Shown: positions 1-5,192 of the stretch, one piece after another
How positions within the stretch are numbered: the stretch's first letter is position 1
Layout of the letters: every line of letters begins with the position of its first letter
Position numbers and translations under genes: made by a program
The notes under the pieces: model-generated
What the model saw: only the letters and a program-made list of their open reading frames with translations
Databases searched by the model: none
What the model was told of the DNA's origin: nothing
Assembly (NCBI GenBank): GCA_903915555.1
Contig: CAIWTL010000075.1
Location: forward strand, 1-8,485
DNA length: 8,485 nucleotides
Source of the DNA: an uncultured Micrococcales bacterium
Lineage (GTDB): Bacteria; Actinomycetota; Actinomycetes; S36-B12; GCA-2699445
Direction: 5' to 3'

Positions 1-479
1 AGCAACGTCAACTGCCGTTCGGAGGCGGCGCCGACGGCGTGGACCACGGCGACCACCCAGAGAACGTAGGTGAGGTCGTGGATCCACCGCCACAGGCGGG
101 CGTTCATCCGCCCGCGCAGCCAACTGGTGACCATCACGGCGAGGAAGAGGTCGAAGGCGATCGCGCCCAAGCCGACCCAGAGGGGTTCGTACGTGCCGAT
201 GAAGGGGATGAACGCATCCGCGAGGGGCACGTCCACATAGGTGTCGAGAACCGTGGTGAGCACGTGGATGACGAGGAACACCAGGGCCAGGAGTGCCACG
301 TTGCGGTGCAGGCTGACCGCGGTGACCTCGGGGAAGCGGCGGCTGTGCCACTGGGCCGAGACGACAGCGCCGAGGAAGGTGGACAGGCTCAGCAGCGCCA
401 GGGCCGTCAGGCCGCTGGAGCGCTCCACGATCCAGGTCAGGCTCAGGCCGTCGAAGACGAGGGTGATCATCGGGGTCAT
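1..479 (-). CDS. Ferric-reductase-like transmembrane heme b protein, C-terminus cut off by the window edge
   Basis: Translating the complement from the ATG at 479-477 gives 159 complete residues before the left edge, with no stop. The protein is very hydrophobic, with likely membrane spans near residues 22-40, 58-78, 100-119 and 134-152. Two spans carry paired histidines, H58 and H72 (13 residues between) and H134 and H147 (12 between). This is the bis-heme spacing of the ferric reductase/NADPH oxidase/MsrQ transmembrane domain, so I infer that it moves electrons across the cytoplasmic membrane through two b hemes. The ATG overlaps the apbE stop as ATGA, which indicates translational coupling; no Shine-Dalgarno is visible, and an alternative ATG lies three codons further in. 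The missing C-terminus decides whether a flavin/NAD(P)H reductase domain follows. With apbE beside it, a flavinylated protein is the likely electron partner. The family call is firm; the substrate is unknown. Confidence 0.85.
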   Translation of the reverse strand, partial: MTPMITLVFDGLSLTWIVERSSGLTALALLSLSTFLGAVVSAQWHSRRFPEVTAVSLHRNVALLALVFLVIHVLTTVLDTYVDVPLADAFIPFIGTYEPLWVGLGAIAFDLFLAVMVTSWLRGRMNARLWRWIHDLTYVLWVVAVVHAVGAASERQLTL

Positions 480-1300
480 CGCGGCCAGCCCGCGGTGAGG
501 GACACCTGTCCCGCGTCGTCCACCAGTCGGCTCGGGAGCCGGCGCCGCTCCAGCCATGCGCGCGCCCCCTGCGCCCTGACCAGGGTCGCGGTGGAGGCGG
601 CGTTGGCTTCGGTGCAACTCGCTGCGGCGACGGAGGCGGTGCGGTAGCGCCCACGGGCGTGAGTGCCGCTCAGCGGGTCGATCACGTGGTCACGACCACG
701 GGTGCCGTGACGGCTGGACGTCGCCACCCCGCCCGATTCGATGCAGATGGCCGAACCCTGTGCGTCCTGACCCTCCGGGTCGGCCTTGCGGTGGTCCTCG
801 ACCACCTGGATGTGCCAGCCGTCCCCGGGGGGTGGTCCCGCCGTGGCGATGTCACCCAGCAGGTTCACCAGTACGGGATACCCGGTTCGCTGGTGGGCGC
901 GGCGTACTGCGACGTCGGCGCACCAGGCCTTCGCCGTCGCTCCCAGGTCGAGTTCCCCACCCTCGGGCAGGCGGATCGCGTGGGTCCTCTCGTCCAGTGC
1001 GATCGCCCGCCATCCGCCGTCCCCGGGGGTCTGCGCCATCGGGTCGGTGAGTCCGTCGGTGGCCCGCGCCGCCCACAGCGCCGCCCGGGTCGCATGCCAG
1101 AGCGTCGGCCCCACGTCGGTCCAGTGGCCCGCGTACTGGTTGAGGGAGGTGATCTGCGAGTCGGGACGGTACGTGCTGCAGGCGGCATCGACCTCGTCGA
1201 TCACACCTGTCACGATCTCCACTGCGGCGGCGAGGTCGGCGGTGGTCCAGATCTCGGCGACGCCGCCCCACAGGTCCAGAGTGTGGCCGTGCACGGTCAC
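476..1300 (-). CDS. apbE: FAD:protein FMN transferase (ApbE family)
   Basis: The enzyme family splits FAD and attaches FMN covalently, through a phosphoester, to a Thr or Ser of a target protein, usually outside the membrane. From the GTG at 1300-1298 the product is 274 residues, slightly short for ApbE. Family motifs occur in order: CSTYRPDSQITSLN (41-54), DLGATAKAWCAD (118-129, usual form DLGGIAKGYAVD), LLGDIATAG (147-155), SGGVATSS (189-196), the HVIDP motif (205-209) and CTEANAASTA (229-238). In the last motif N233 stands where many ApbE proteins have a metal-binding Asp four residues before a Thr (T237). I chose the GTG because it overlaps the upstream stop (GTGA); a longer reading to 1450 would add 50 residues unlike ApbE. 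The start lacks the lipoprotein signal of Gram-negative ApbE, so export is uncertain. Its stop overlaps the next gene's ATG, so the three genes probably form one operon. Confidence 0.9.
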   Translation of the reverse strand: MTVHGHTLDLWGGVAEIWTTADLAAAVEIVTGVIDEVDAACSTYRPDSQITSLNQYAGHWTDVGPTLWHATRAALWAARATDGLTDPMAQTPGDGGWRAIALDERTHAIRLPEGGELDLGATAKAWCADVAVRRAHQRTGYPVLVNLLGDIATAGPPPGDGWHIQVVEDHRKADPEGQDAQGSAICIESGGVATSSRHGTRGRDHVIDPLSGTHARGRYRTASVAAASCTEANAASTATLVRAQGARAWLERRRLPSRLVDDAGQVSLTAGWPR

Positions 1301-1620
1301 GAGCCACCGCTCTTGGTCTTGGTCTGGGAGCCTGAACTGCTCTTGGGGTTCGACGCCGGGGGGGAGACGCCGGGAGCGGGGGTCGTCGCTCCGGTGGACT
1401 GGCTGTCGGAGGAGCCACCGGACTGCGTCGTCATCTTCCGGTCGGCCCACGCGATGCCTGCGGTGAACGCACCCGCCAGTCCGACGGCTGCGACGGTGAT
1501 GGCGGTGGTGAGGCCCTTGATGCGGCGCAGCTCCGAATCACGACGGTCGGGTTCCCAGGCGGGTTGAGTCACGTCAGCAGTAAAGCGGTCCCAGTGGGGT
1601 GGTGGCTCGTTGTCAGCCAC
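1297..1620 (-). CDS. Small single-pass membrane protein with Ser/Gly/Pro-rich tail, first gene of the apbE cluster
   Basis: The 107-residue product starts at GTG 1620-1618; an in-frame TAA at 1647-1645 rules out any long extension. A charged, proline-containing cytoplasmic-type head (1-36, ending in DRRDSELRRIKG) is followed by one hydrophobic span (about 37-59, LTTAITVAAVGLAGAFTAG core). The tail (60-107) is made mostly of Ser, Thr, Gly, Pro, Gln and Lys, looks unstructured, and probably lies outside the cell with the head inside. The tail contains D72-SQS-TGAT79, close to the Dxx[S/T]GAT site that ApbE flavinylates in NqrC, RnfG and FMN-binding-domain proteins, but with one extra residue after the Asp. 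Actinobacterial FMN-binding-domain proteins often begin with just such a span plus Ser-rich linker; here the protein stops where that domain would begin. It overlaps apbE by 4 nt (GTGA). I do not recognise a named family. No good Shine-Dalgarno precedes the GTG. Confidence 0.75.
   Translation of the reverse strand: MADNEPPPHWDRFTADVTQPAWEPDRRDSELRRIKGLTTAITVAAVGLAGAFTAGIAWADRKMTTQSGGSSDSQSTGATTPAPGVSPPASNPKSSSGSQTKTKSGGS
1602..1620 (-). promoter_or_regulatory. Short hairpin covering the GTG start of the 107-residue gene
   Basis: On the coding strand GTGGCT (1620-1615), which includes the start codon, can pair with AGCCAC (1607-1602) across a 7-nt loop. The gene has no evident Shine-Dalgarno in the preceding 20 nt, so the fold could limit initiation of the whole coupled operon. 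A 6-bp stem can arise by chance in GC-rich DNA, so this is a weak call. Confidence 0.25.
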
Positions 1621-1647
1621 GTGTGGCGGATGTCCGGTGATTCTTTA

Positions 1648-1671
1648 CGCGGCCTTCACCCGGGATCCGCG
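1648..1671 (-). terminator. Possible weak terminator hairpin after the GH63 gene
   Basis: Just downstream of the GH63 stop on the minus strand, CGCGG (1671-1667) can pair with CCGCG (1652-1648) around a 14-nt loop, followed by TAAAGAATC. The stem is only 5 bp and there is no U-run. It would separate the GH63 gene from the small membrane protein gene, which are on the same strand only 55 bp apart. Read-through into the apbE cluster is equally possible; no convincing promoter is visible in the 55-bp gap. Confidence 0.2.
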
Positions 1672-1675
1672 ATGG

Positions 1676-4327
1676 TCAGCCGCGCCTGCCGATGATCAGA
1701 TCGGCCACGAGGCCGGTCCAGCCGGTCTGGTGGTCGGCTCCCAAGCCAGCCCCGTTGTCCCCGTCGAAGTACTCGTTGAAGGCGACCTTGTCCCCCCAGC
1801 CCGTCGAGTCCAGGATCGGGTAGCGCAGGTTGCAGGGCCGACGCCCGTCGCTGTCGGGCAGGAACAGCGAGATGAGCCGTCGCCGAAGTTCGTCAGCGAC
1901 CTCCCTGAGGTTCAGCATCCTGCCGCTGCCCGTCGGGCACTCCACGGTGAAGTCGTCACCCAGGTACATGTAGTACCGCTCGAGGGACTCGATCACGAGG
2001 TGGTTGATGGGGAACCACACCGGTCCGCGCCAGTTCGAGTTCCCCCCGTACATGGCGGTCGTCGACTCCGCCGGTTCGTAGTCGATGGCGTACTCGGTGC
2101 CGTCGATACTGAGTGAGAACGGCTCGGTCTCGTGGCGCTTGGACAGGGATCGCAGGCCATGGGGCGAGAGCAGTGACTCCTCGTCCAGGGCATCGGCGAG
2201 GACCCGCTCGAGGCGCTCCGGGTCCACGACGGTCAGCAGGATCCGCCAGTGCCCGTTCTCCGCGTCCCACTGGGTCGCGACGAAACCGGAGCGGCCCATG
2301 TCCGCCTCGGCGACGTTGCGCCGGCTCATGAACTTGAAGAAGCGGCGGCGGAGCTTCTGGGCCTGCTCGAGATGCGCCACCCCCGGGATGTAGGCCGCTG
2401 CGAGAACGGGAATGAGTCCGACGACGCTGCGCACCCGCAACGGCTCCCGGGTACCGTCGGGCAGGACCAACTGGTCGTAGAAGAACCCGTCTTCGGGGTC
2501 CCACATGTTCACCTCGGCCATCCCGTCGGTGATGGCGGCGAAGTGCTCGAGGAACTTCAGGGCCATGTCGCCGTAGGTCGAGTCGTGTTCAGCCAGCCGC
2601 AGCGTGATCCGGAGCATGGACAGGCAGTAGAACGCCATCCACGAGGTTCCGTCGGCCTGCTCGAGCCGACAGCCGGCGGGCACGTTCGATCGGTCGATGG
2701 GTCCGATGTTGTCGAGCCCGAGGAAGCCGCCCTCGAACACATTGTTGCCCTGCTTGTCGACGCGGTTGATCCACCACGTGAAGTTGACGAGCAACTTGTG
2801 GAACACCCGCTCGAGGAAGTCGTAGTCCCACCCACCGTCGATCTCGAACACCCGGATGGCCGCCCATGCGTGGACCGGAGGGTTGCGGTCGTCGAAGTTC
2901 CATTCGTAGGCGGGGATCGCCCCGTTCGGGTGCATGTACCACTCGCGGAGCATCAGCAGCAGTTGGTACTTGGCGTAGATGGGATCGATGTGGGCGAAGA
3001 CGACCGTGTGGAAGGCGAGGTCCCAGGCGGCGAACCAGGGGTACTCCCAGGGATCCGGCATGGAGATGACGTCGTAGCAGTCGACGTTGCGCCAGCCCGC
3101 GTTGCGGATCACTTTGTGTTCCGGCGGCGGAGGCGGCTCGTCGGGGTCACCGTCCAGCCACAGAGCGACGTTGTACCGGTAGAACTGCTTGCCCCAGATC
3201 ATCCCGGCGAAGGCCTGTCGCATCACCTGCTTCTCGGCGTCCGTGGTGTCGGCGGGGGTGAGGGAGTCGTAGAACTCGTCGGCCTCCCGGTGGCGTTCGT
3301 CGAACAGGGCGTCGAAGCCGGCCTGTGATGCGGGGTGATGGGGCGGGTTCTCCGGGGACTCGGCCGAGAGCCGCAGCCGGAACTCGACCGTCTCCCCGGG
3401 CGCCACCTCGGCCTGGTACCACCACGCCGCCTTGGTCCCCGTCCGGTTGGGGTTGACGGTGGGTGCGCCGGACACGACGTGATCGTTGATGCCGTCCTTC
3501 GGGAACGGCGAGCGAGGAGCGGCGTCCCACAGGGCGGCCTCGTTGCTCACGTTGTCGCAGAAGAGTGGGATGGGTGCGACGCCATCCTCGGTGGCGGCGG
3601 CCTGGAATCGGTAGACGCCCGCCCGCCAGTGCTGCGCCACGATCGTCCCCGGGGTCGGGGCCGTGGGCTGGTGCCACAGTTGCGGAAGCGCGGACTTGCG
3701 ACCCCAGTCCCACGTGTTGCGGAACCACAGATGCGGCATGACGTGGATGCGGTCCTTCTCGTCGCCGCGGTTCGTCACGCGTATCCGCATGCAGATGTCG
3801 GTCGGGGACGCCTTGGCGTAGTCGACATCGACGGCCCAATAGCCCTCGTCGAAGACCCCGGTGTCGACCAGTTCGTATTCGGGCTCCGTCCTGGTCCGCT
3901 GCTGGTTGGTCTCGACCAGATCCTGGTAGGGGAAAGCGGACCGGGGATAGTGGTAGCGCCAGGACAGCCACGCATGACTCGGGGTGGCGTCGGTGAACCA
4001 CCAGTTCTCCTTGACGTCCTCGCCGTGGTTGCCCTGCGGGCCGCCGAGCCCGAACATCCGCTCCTTGATGTGCTCGTCCCGCCCGTTCCACAGCGCGAGC
4101 CCCAGACACAGGTCCTGGCGGATGTCCGACAGCCCGGCCATACCGTCCTCGTTCCACCGGTAGGCGCGCTTGCGTGCGTGGTCGTAGGGGAAGAAATCCC
4201 AGGCGTCCCCGGTGGCGGAGTAGTCCTCCCTGACCGTTCCCCACCCCCGCTCGGCCAGATAGGGGCCCCATTGGTACCAGGGGCCCGCCTCCTCCGGGCC
4301 CTCGTCCAACCGCCCCACCTCGTCCAT
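1676..4327 (-). CDS. GH63-family (MGH1-like) glycoside hydrolase, probable alpha-glucosidase
   Basis: The 883-residue protein belongs to the large bacterial GH63 group, related to eukaryotic processing alpha-glucosidase I, which hydrolyses alpha-glucosidic bonds with inversion. The start carries the family signature WGPYLAERGWGTVREDY (20-36), and N100-HGEDVK lies in the N-terminal beta-rich half. The (alpha/alpha)6 barrel half contains SMPDPWEYPWFAAWDLAFH with D436, the likely general acid. Near the C-terminus, FNEYFDG with E852 (likely general base) is followed by HQTGWTGLVADLI. Residues match the family and no catalytic position appears lost. There is no signal peptide or membrane span, so it is probably cytoplasmic. 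I chose the ATG at 4327 because AGGTGAGG lies 8 nt upstream and MDEVGRLDEG matches typical family N-termini. Starts at ATG 4396 (906 residues) or GTG 4432 (918) are possible but poorly supported. The natural substrate cannot be read from sequence or neighbours. Confidence 0.88.
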   Translation of the reverse strand: MDEVGRLDEGPEEAGPWYQWGPYLAERGWGTVREDYSATGDAWDFFPYDHARKRAYRWNEDGMAGLSDIRQDLCLGLALWNGRDEHIKERMFGLGGPQGNHGEDVKENWWFTDATPSHAWLSWRYHYPRSAFPYQDLVETNQQRTRTEPEYELVDTGVFDEGYWAVDVDYAKASPTDICMRIRVTNRGDEKDRIHVMPHLWFRNTWDWGRKSALPQLWHQPTAPTPGTIVAQHWRAGVYRFQAAATEDGVAPIPLFCDNVSNEAALWDAAPRSPFPKDGINDHVVSGAPTVNPNRTGTKAAWWYQAEVAPGETVEFRLRLSAESPENPPHHPASQAGFDALFDERHREADEFYDSLTPADTTDAEKQVMRQAFAGMIWGKQFYRYNVALWLDGDPDEPPPPPEHKVIRNAGWRNVDCYDVISMPDPWEYPWFAAWDLAFHTVVFAHIDPIYAKYQLLLMLREWYMHPNGAIPAYEWNFDDRNPPVHAWAAIRVFEIDGGWDYDFLERVFHKLLVNFTWWINRVDKQGNNVFEGGFLGLDNIGPIDRSNVPAGCRLEQADGTSWMAFYCLSMLRITLRLAEHDSTYGDMALKFLEHFAAITDGMAEVNMWDPEDGFFYDQLVLPDGTREPLRVRSVVGLIPVLAAAYIPGVAHLEQAQKLRRRFFKFMSRRNVAEADMGRSGFVATQWDAENGHWRILLTVVDPERLERVLADALDEESLLSPHGLRSLSKRHETEPFSLSIDGTEYAIDYEPAESTTAMYGGNSNWRGPVWFPINHLVIESLERYYMYLGDDFTVECPTGSGRMLNLREVADELRRRLISLFLPDSDGRRPCNLRYPILDSTGWGDKVAFNEYFDGDNGAGLGADHQTGWTGLVADLIIGRRG

Positions 4328-4335
4328 GCGGGCAG

Positions 4336-4343
4336 CCTCACCT
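4336..4343 (-). promoter_or_regulatory. Ribosome binding site that decides the GH63 gene start
   Basis: On the minus strand AGGTGAGG sits 8 nt before the ATG at 4327-4325. The two upstream candidate starts (ATG 4396, GTG 4432) have either no Shine-Dalgarno or one spaced too closely (GGAG three nt before the GTG). This supports the shorter reading. Confidence 0.5.
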
Positions 4344-4416
4344 GTCTTCGGGCGGTCCGGTTCGGGCTGCCGGCCGGAGCCGAAGAAGGGCGTCATGGGG
4401 TGAAGCGTGCCCGATC

Positions 4417-4430
4417 GCGTGGGGCCACGC
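4417..4430. promoter_or_regulatory. Inverted repeat GCGTGG-GG-CCACGC upstream of the GH63 gene
   Basis: Two perfect 6-bp arms (4417-4422 and 4425-4430) flank a 2-nt centre. It ends 7 bp from the 26-bp palindrome at 4438-4463, so two dyads lie side by side in the divergent control region. It could be an operator half of a paired site, or chance in GC-rich sequence. Confidence 0.3.
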
Positions 4431-4437
4431 ACGCTCT

Positions 4438-4463
4438 CCGGCCCGACCCCGGGGTCGGGCCGG
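4438..4463. promoter_or_regulatory. Perfect 26-bp palindrome between divergent GH63 and YidB-family genes
   Basis: Each base from 4438 to 4450 is complementary to its partner from 4463 back to 4451, giving 13+13 with no spacer, centred on CCCC/GGGG; t4437/g4464 breaks it. It lies about 110 bp upstream of the preferred GH63 start and about 130 bp upstream of the YidB-family start. A terminator is not expected between divergent genes, so an operator for a dimeric regulator or a leader-RNA structure is more likely. No regulator gene is adjacent. The dyad is certain; its role is inferred. Confidence 0.55.
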
Positions 4464-4506
4464 GATGTCCGAGTGGTCCGCTTTGTCGTGCATCACGCGT
4501 GGCGTC

Positions 4507-4530
4507 CGGTGACCGGTGGTTCGGTCGCCG
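4507..4530 (+). promoter_or_regulatory. Imperfect stem-loop upstream of the YidB-family gene
   Basis: CGGTGACCG (4507-4515) can pair with CGGTCGCCG (4522-4530) across the loop GTGGTT, with one G-U wobble in RNA. It lies before the possible -10 at 4556, so it may be promoter DNA rather than leader RNA. Function unknown. Confidence 0.2.
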
Positions 4531-4555
4531 CCGCGCATGACGGAGCCAGGGTCGC

Positions 4556-4561
4556 TAGGTT
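4556..4561 (+). promoter_or_regulatory. Possible -10 hexamer TAGGTT for the YidB-family gene
   Basis: TAGGTT fits the actinobacterial housekeeping -10 pattern (TAnnnT) and would place transcription start about 20-25 nt before the ATG, just leaving room for the Shine-Dalgarno. No recognisable -35 (TTGAC-like) lies 16-19 nt upstream, so support is weak. Confidence 0.3.
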
Positions 4562-4577
4562 CGGCTCAACCGACAAC

Positions 4578-4584
4578 AAGGAGG
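4578..4584 (+). promoter_or_regulatory. Strong Shine-Dalgarno of the YidB-family gene
   Basis: AAGGAGG lies 7 nt before the ATG at 4592 and is the best ribosome binding site in the window. It fixes the start and suggests efficient translation. Confidence 0.75.
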
Positions 4585-4591
4585 CGGCTCG

Positions 4592-5041
4592 ATGGCCGGA
4601 ATCCAAGACATCCAAGCCATGATCACGAGCGTCATGGGCAGCGGCGGCCAGCTCCCCGCCGACCTCCAGAAACTCGCTCAGCCGATCCTGGACATGATCC
4701 AGCAGAACGGGGGTCTGCAGCAGATCATCGGACAGCTGCAGAACAGCCCCATCGGGGAGCAGGTCAACTCGTGGCTCGGTACCGGTGCCAACGAGGCCGT
4801 GACCCCCGATCAGGTCGCCGAGGCGATGCCCAACGCGGTCGAGGACCTGGCCGCGAAGACGGGGATGTCCGCCGAGCAGGTGTCGACCAGCATGTCCGAA
4901 CTGCTGCCCAACCTCATCGACAAACTGAGTCCCGGTGGCCAGCTCCCGGGCGCCGACCAGCTGGGCGACGTCCTGAAGAACCTCCCCGGCGGAGATCAGC
5001 TGTCCGGCATGCTGGGCGGACTCCTGGGCGGCAGCAAGTAA
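4592..5041 (+). CDS. YidB-family protein (DUF937)
   Basis: The 149-residue protein matches the YidB/DUF937 family, whose biochemical role is not established. The diagnostic centre is NSWLGTGANEAVTPDQVAEAM (59-79, split W61-LGTG and V70-TPDQ), close to the YidB pattern SWVGTGxNxPIxxxQ. It is followed by a helical stretch and LPNLIDKLSPGGQLP (105-119). It is Gln-, Gly- and Leu-rich, lacks Cys, and has no signal peptide or membrane span. The phrase GGQLP occurs twice (18-22 and 115-119), and the C-terminus ends in a Gly-rich amphipathic run (LGGLLGGSK). It appears monocistronic: divergent from the GH63 gene, with its own Shine-Dalgarno (AAGGAGG, 7-nt spacing) and a hairpin terminator 19 nt after the stop. 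The neighbours do not suggest a job. Gene and family are well supported; function is open. Confidence 0.88.
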   Translation: MAGIQDIQAMITSVMGSGGQLPADLQKLAQPILDMIQQNGGLQQIIGQLQNSPIGEQVNSWLGTGANEAVTPDQVAEAMPNAVEDLAAKTGMSAEQVSTSMSELLPNLIDKLSPGGQLPGADQLGDVLKNLPGGDQLSGMLGGLLGGSK

Positions 5042-5059
5042 GCCCCCCCGCATCCCGGC

Positions 5060-5089
5060 ACGAACGGCGTCCTCCGGGGCGCCGTTCGT
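5060..5089 (+). terminator. Hairpin terminator after the YidB-family gene
   Basis: ACGAACGGCG (5060-5069) pairs perfectly with CGCCGTTCGT (5080-5089). The loop can add two G-C pairs and one G-U, leaving a TCCG tetraloop, for a stem of up to 13 bp. It begins 19 nt after the TAA stop. No clear U-run follows (CATGTTCACGC), as is common in high-GC actinobacteria. Confidence 0.75.
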
Positions 5090-5127
5090 CATGTTCACGC
5101 TTGGCGTAGCGGATCGCGGCCCTTCAC

Positions 5128-5153
5128 GGGAACGCGTGGCTCCCGGCGGCGTT
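5128..5153 (+). promoter_or_regulatory. SigR/SigH-like promoter candidate for clpC
   Basis: GGGAAC (5128-5133) is followed after 17 nt by GTT (5151-5153), which resembles the thiol-stress/heat-shock sigma factor consensus GGAAT/C-N17-19-GTT of actinobacteria. clpC is a reported member of such regulons in Streptomyces and Corynebacterium. The position would give a leader of about 30 nt. An overlapping TAGCAT (5153-5158) could be a housekeeping -10. I saw no convincing ClgR operator. Confidence 0.45.
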
Positions 5154-5178
5154 AGCATCCAAGGAACCGCCAAATCCC

Positions 5179-5184
5179 GGGGAG
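5179..5184 (+). promoter_or_regulatory. Shine-Dalgarno of clpC
   Basis: GGGGAG lies 8 nt before the ATG at 5193. The start is also fixed by the conserved ClpC N-terminus MFERFTDRARR. Confidence 0.6.
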
Positions 5185-5192
5185 CGTGAACG

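Noticed and set aside
1301..1450. Longer apbE reading starting at 1450 (324 residues)
   Set aside because: The 50 extra residues are hydrophilic, unlike ApbE, and lie out of frame over the tail of the small membrane protein. The GTG at 1300 overlaps the upstream stop and begins the conserved fold.
39..1567. Plus-strand open frames (39-647 and 659-1567) opposite the apbE cluster
   Set aside because: The opposite strand holds the ferric-reductase, ApbE and small membrane protein genes with clear motifs and coupled starts; these frames have no domain or ribosome site.
4338..4538. 66-residue minus-strand open frame in the GH63-YidB gap
   Set aside because: It is Arg/Pro/His-rich without a domain, overlaps the GH63 start and runs through the palindrome; no ribosome binding site.
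2249..4540. Two long plus-strand open frames (2249-3328 and 3335-4540) opposite the GH63 gene
   Set aside because: They are antisense to a gene with clear family motifs, have Val/Gly/Arg/Pro-rich composition typical of complementary-strand frames in GC-rich DNA, and show no recognisable domain.
5100..5115. Possible ClgR operator (CGC...GCG) upstream of clpC
   Set aside because: CGC and GCG occur, but the spacing does not match the known CGCY-N4-GCG-type arrangement.
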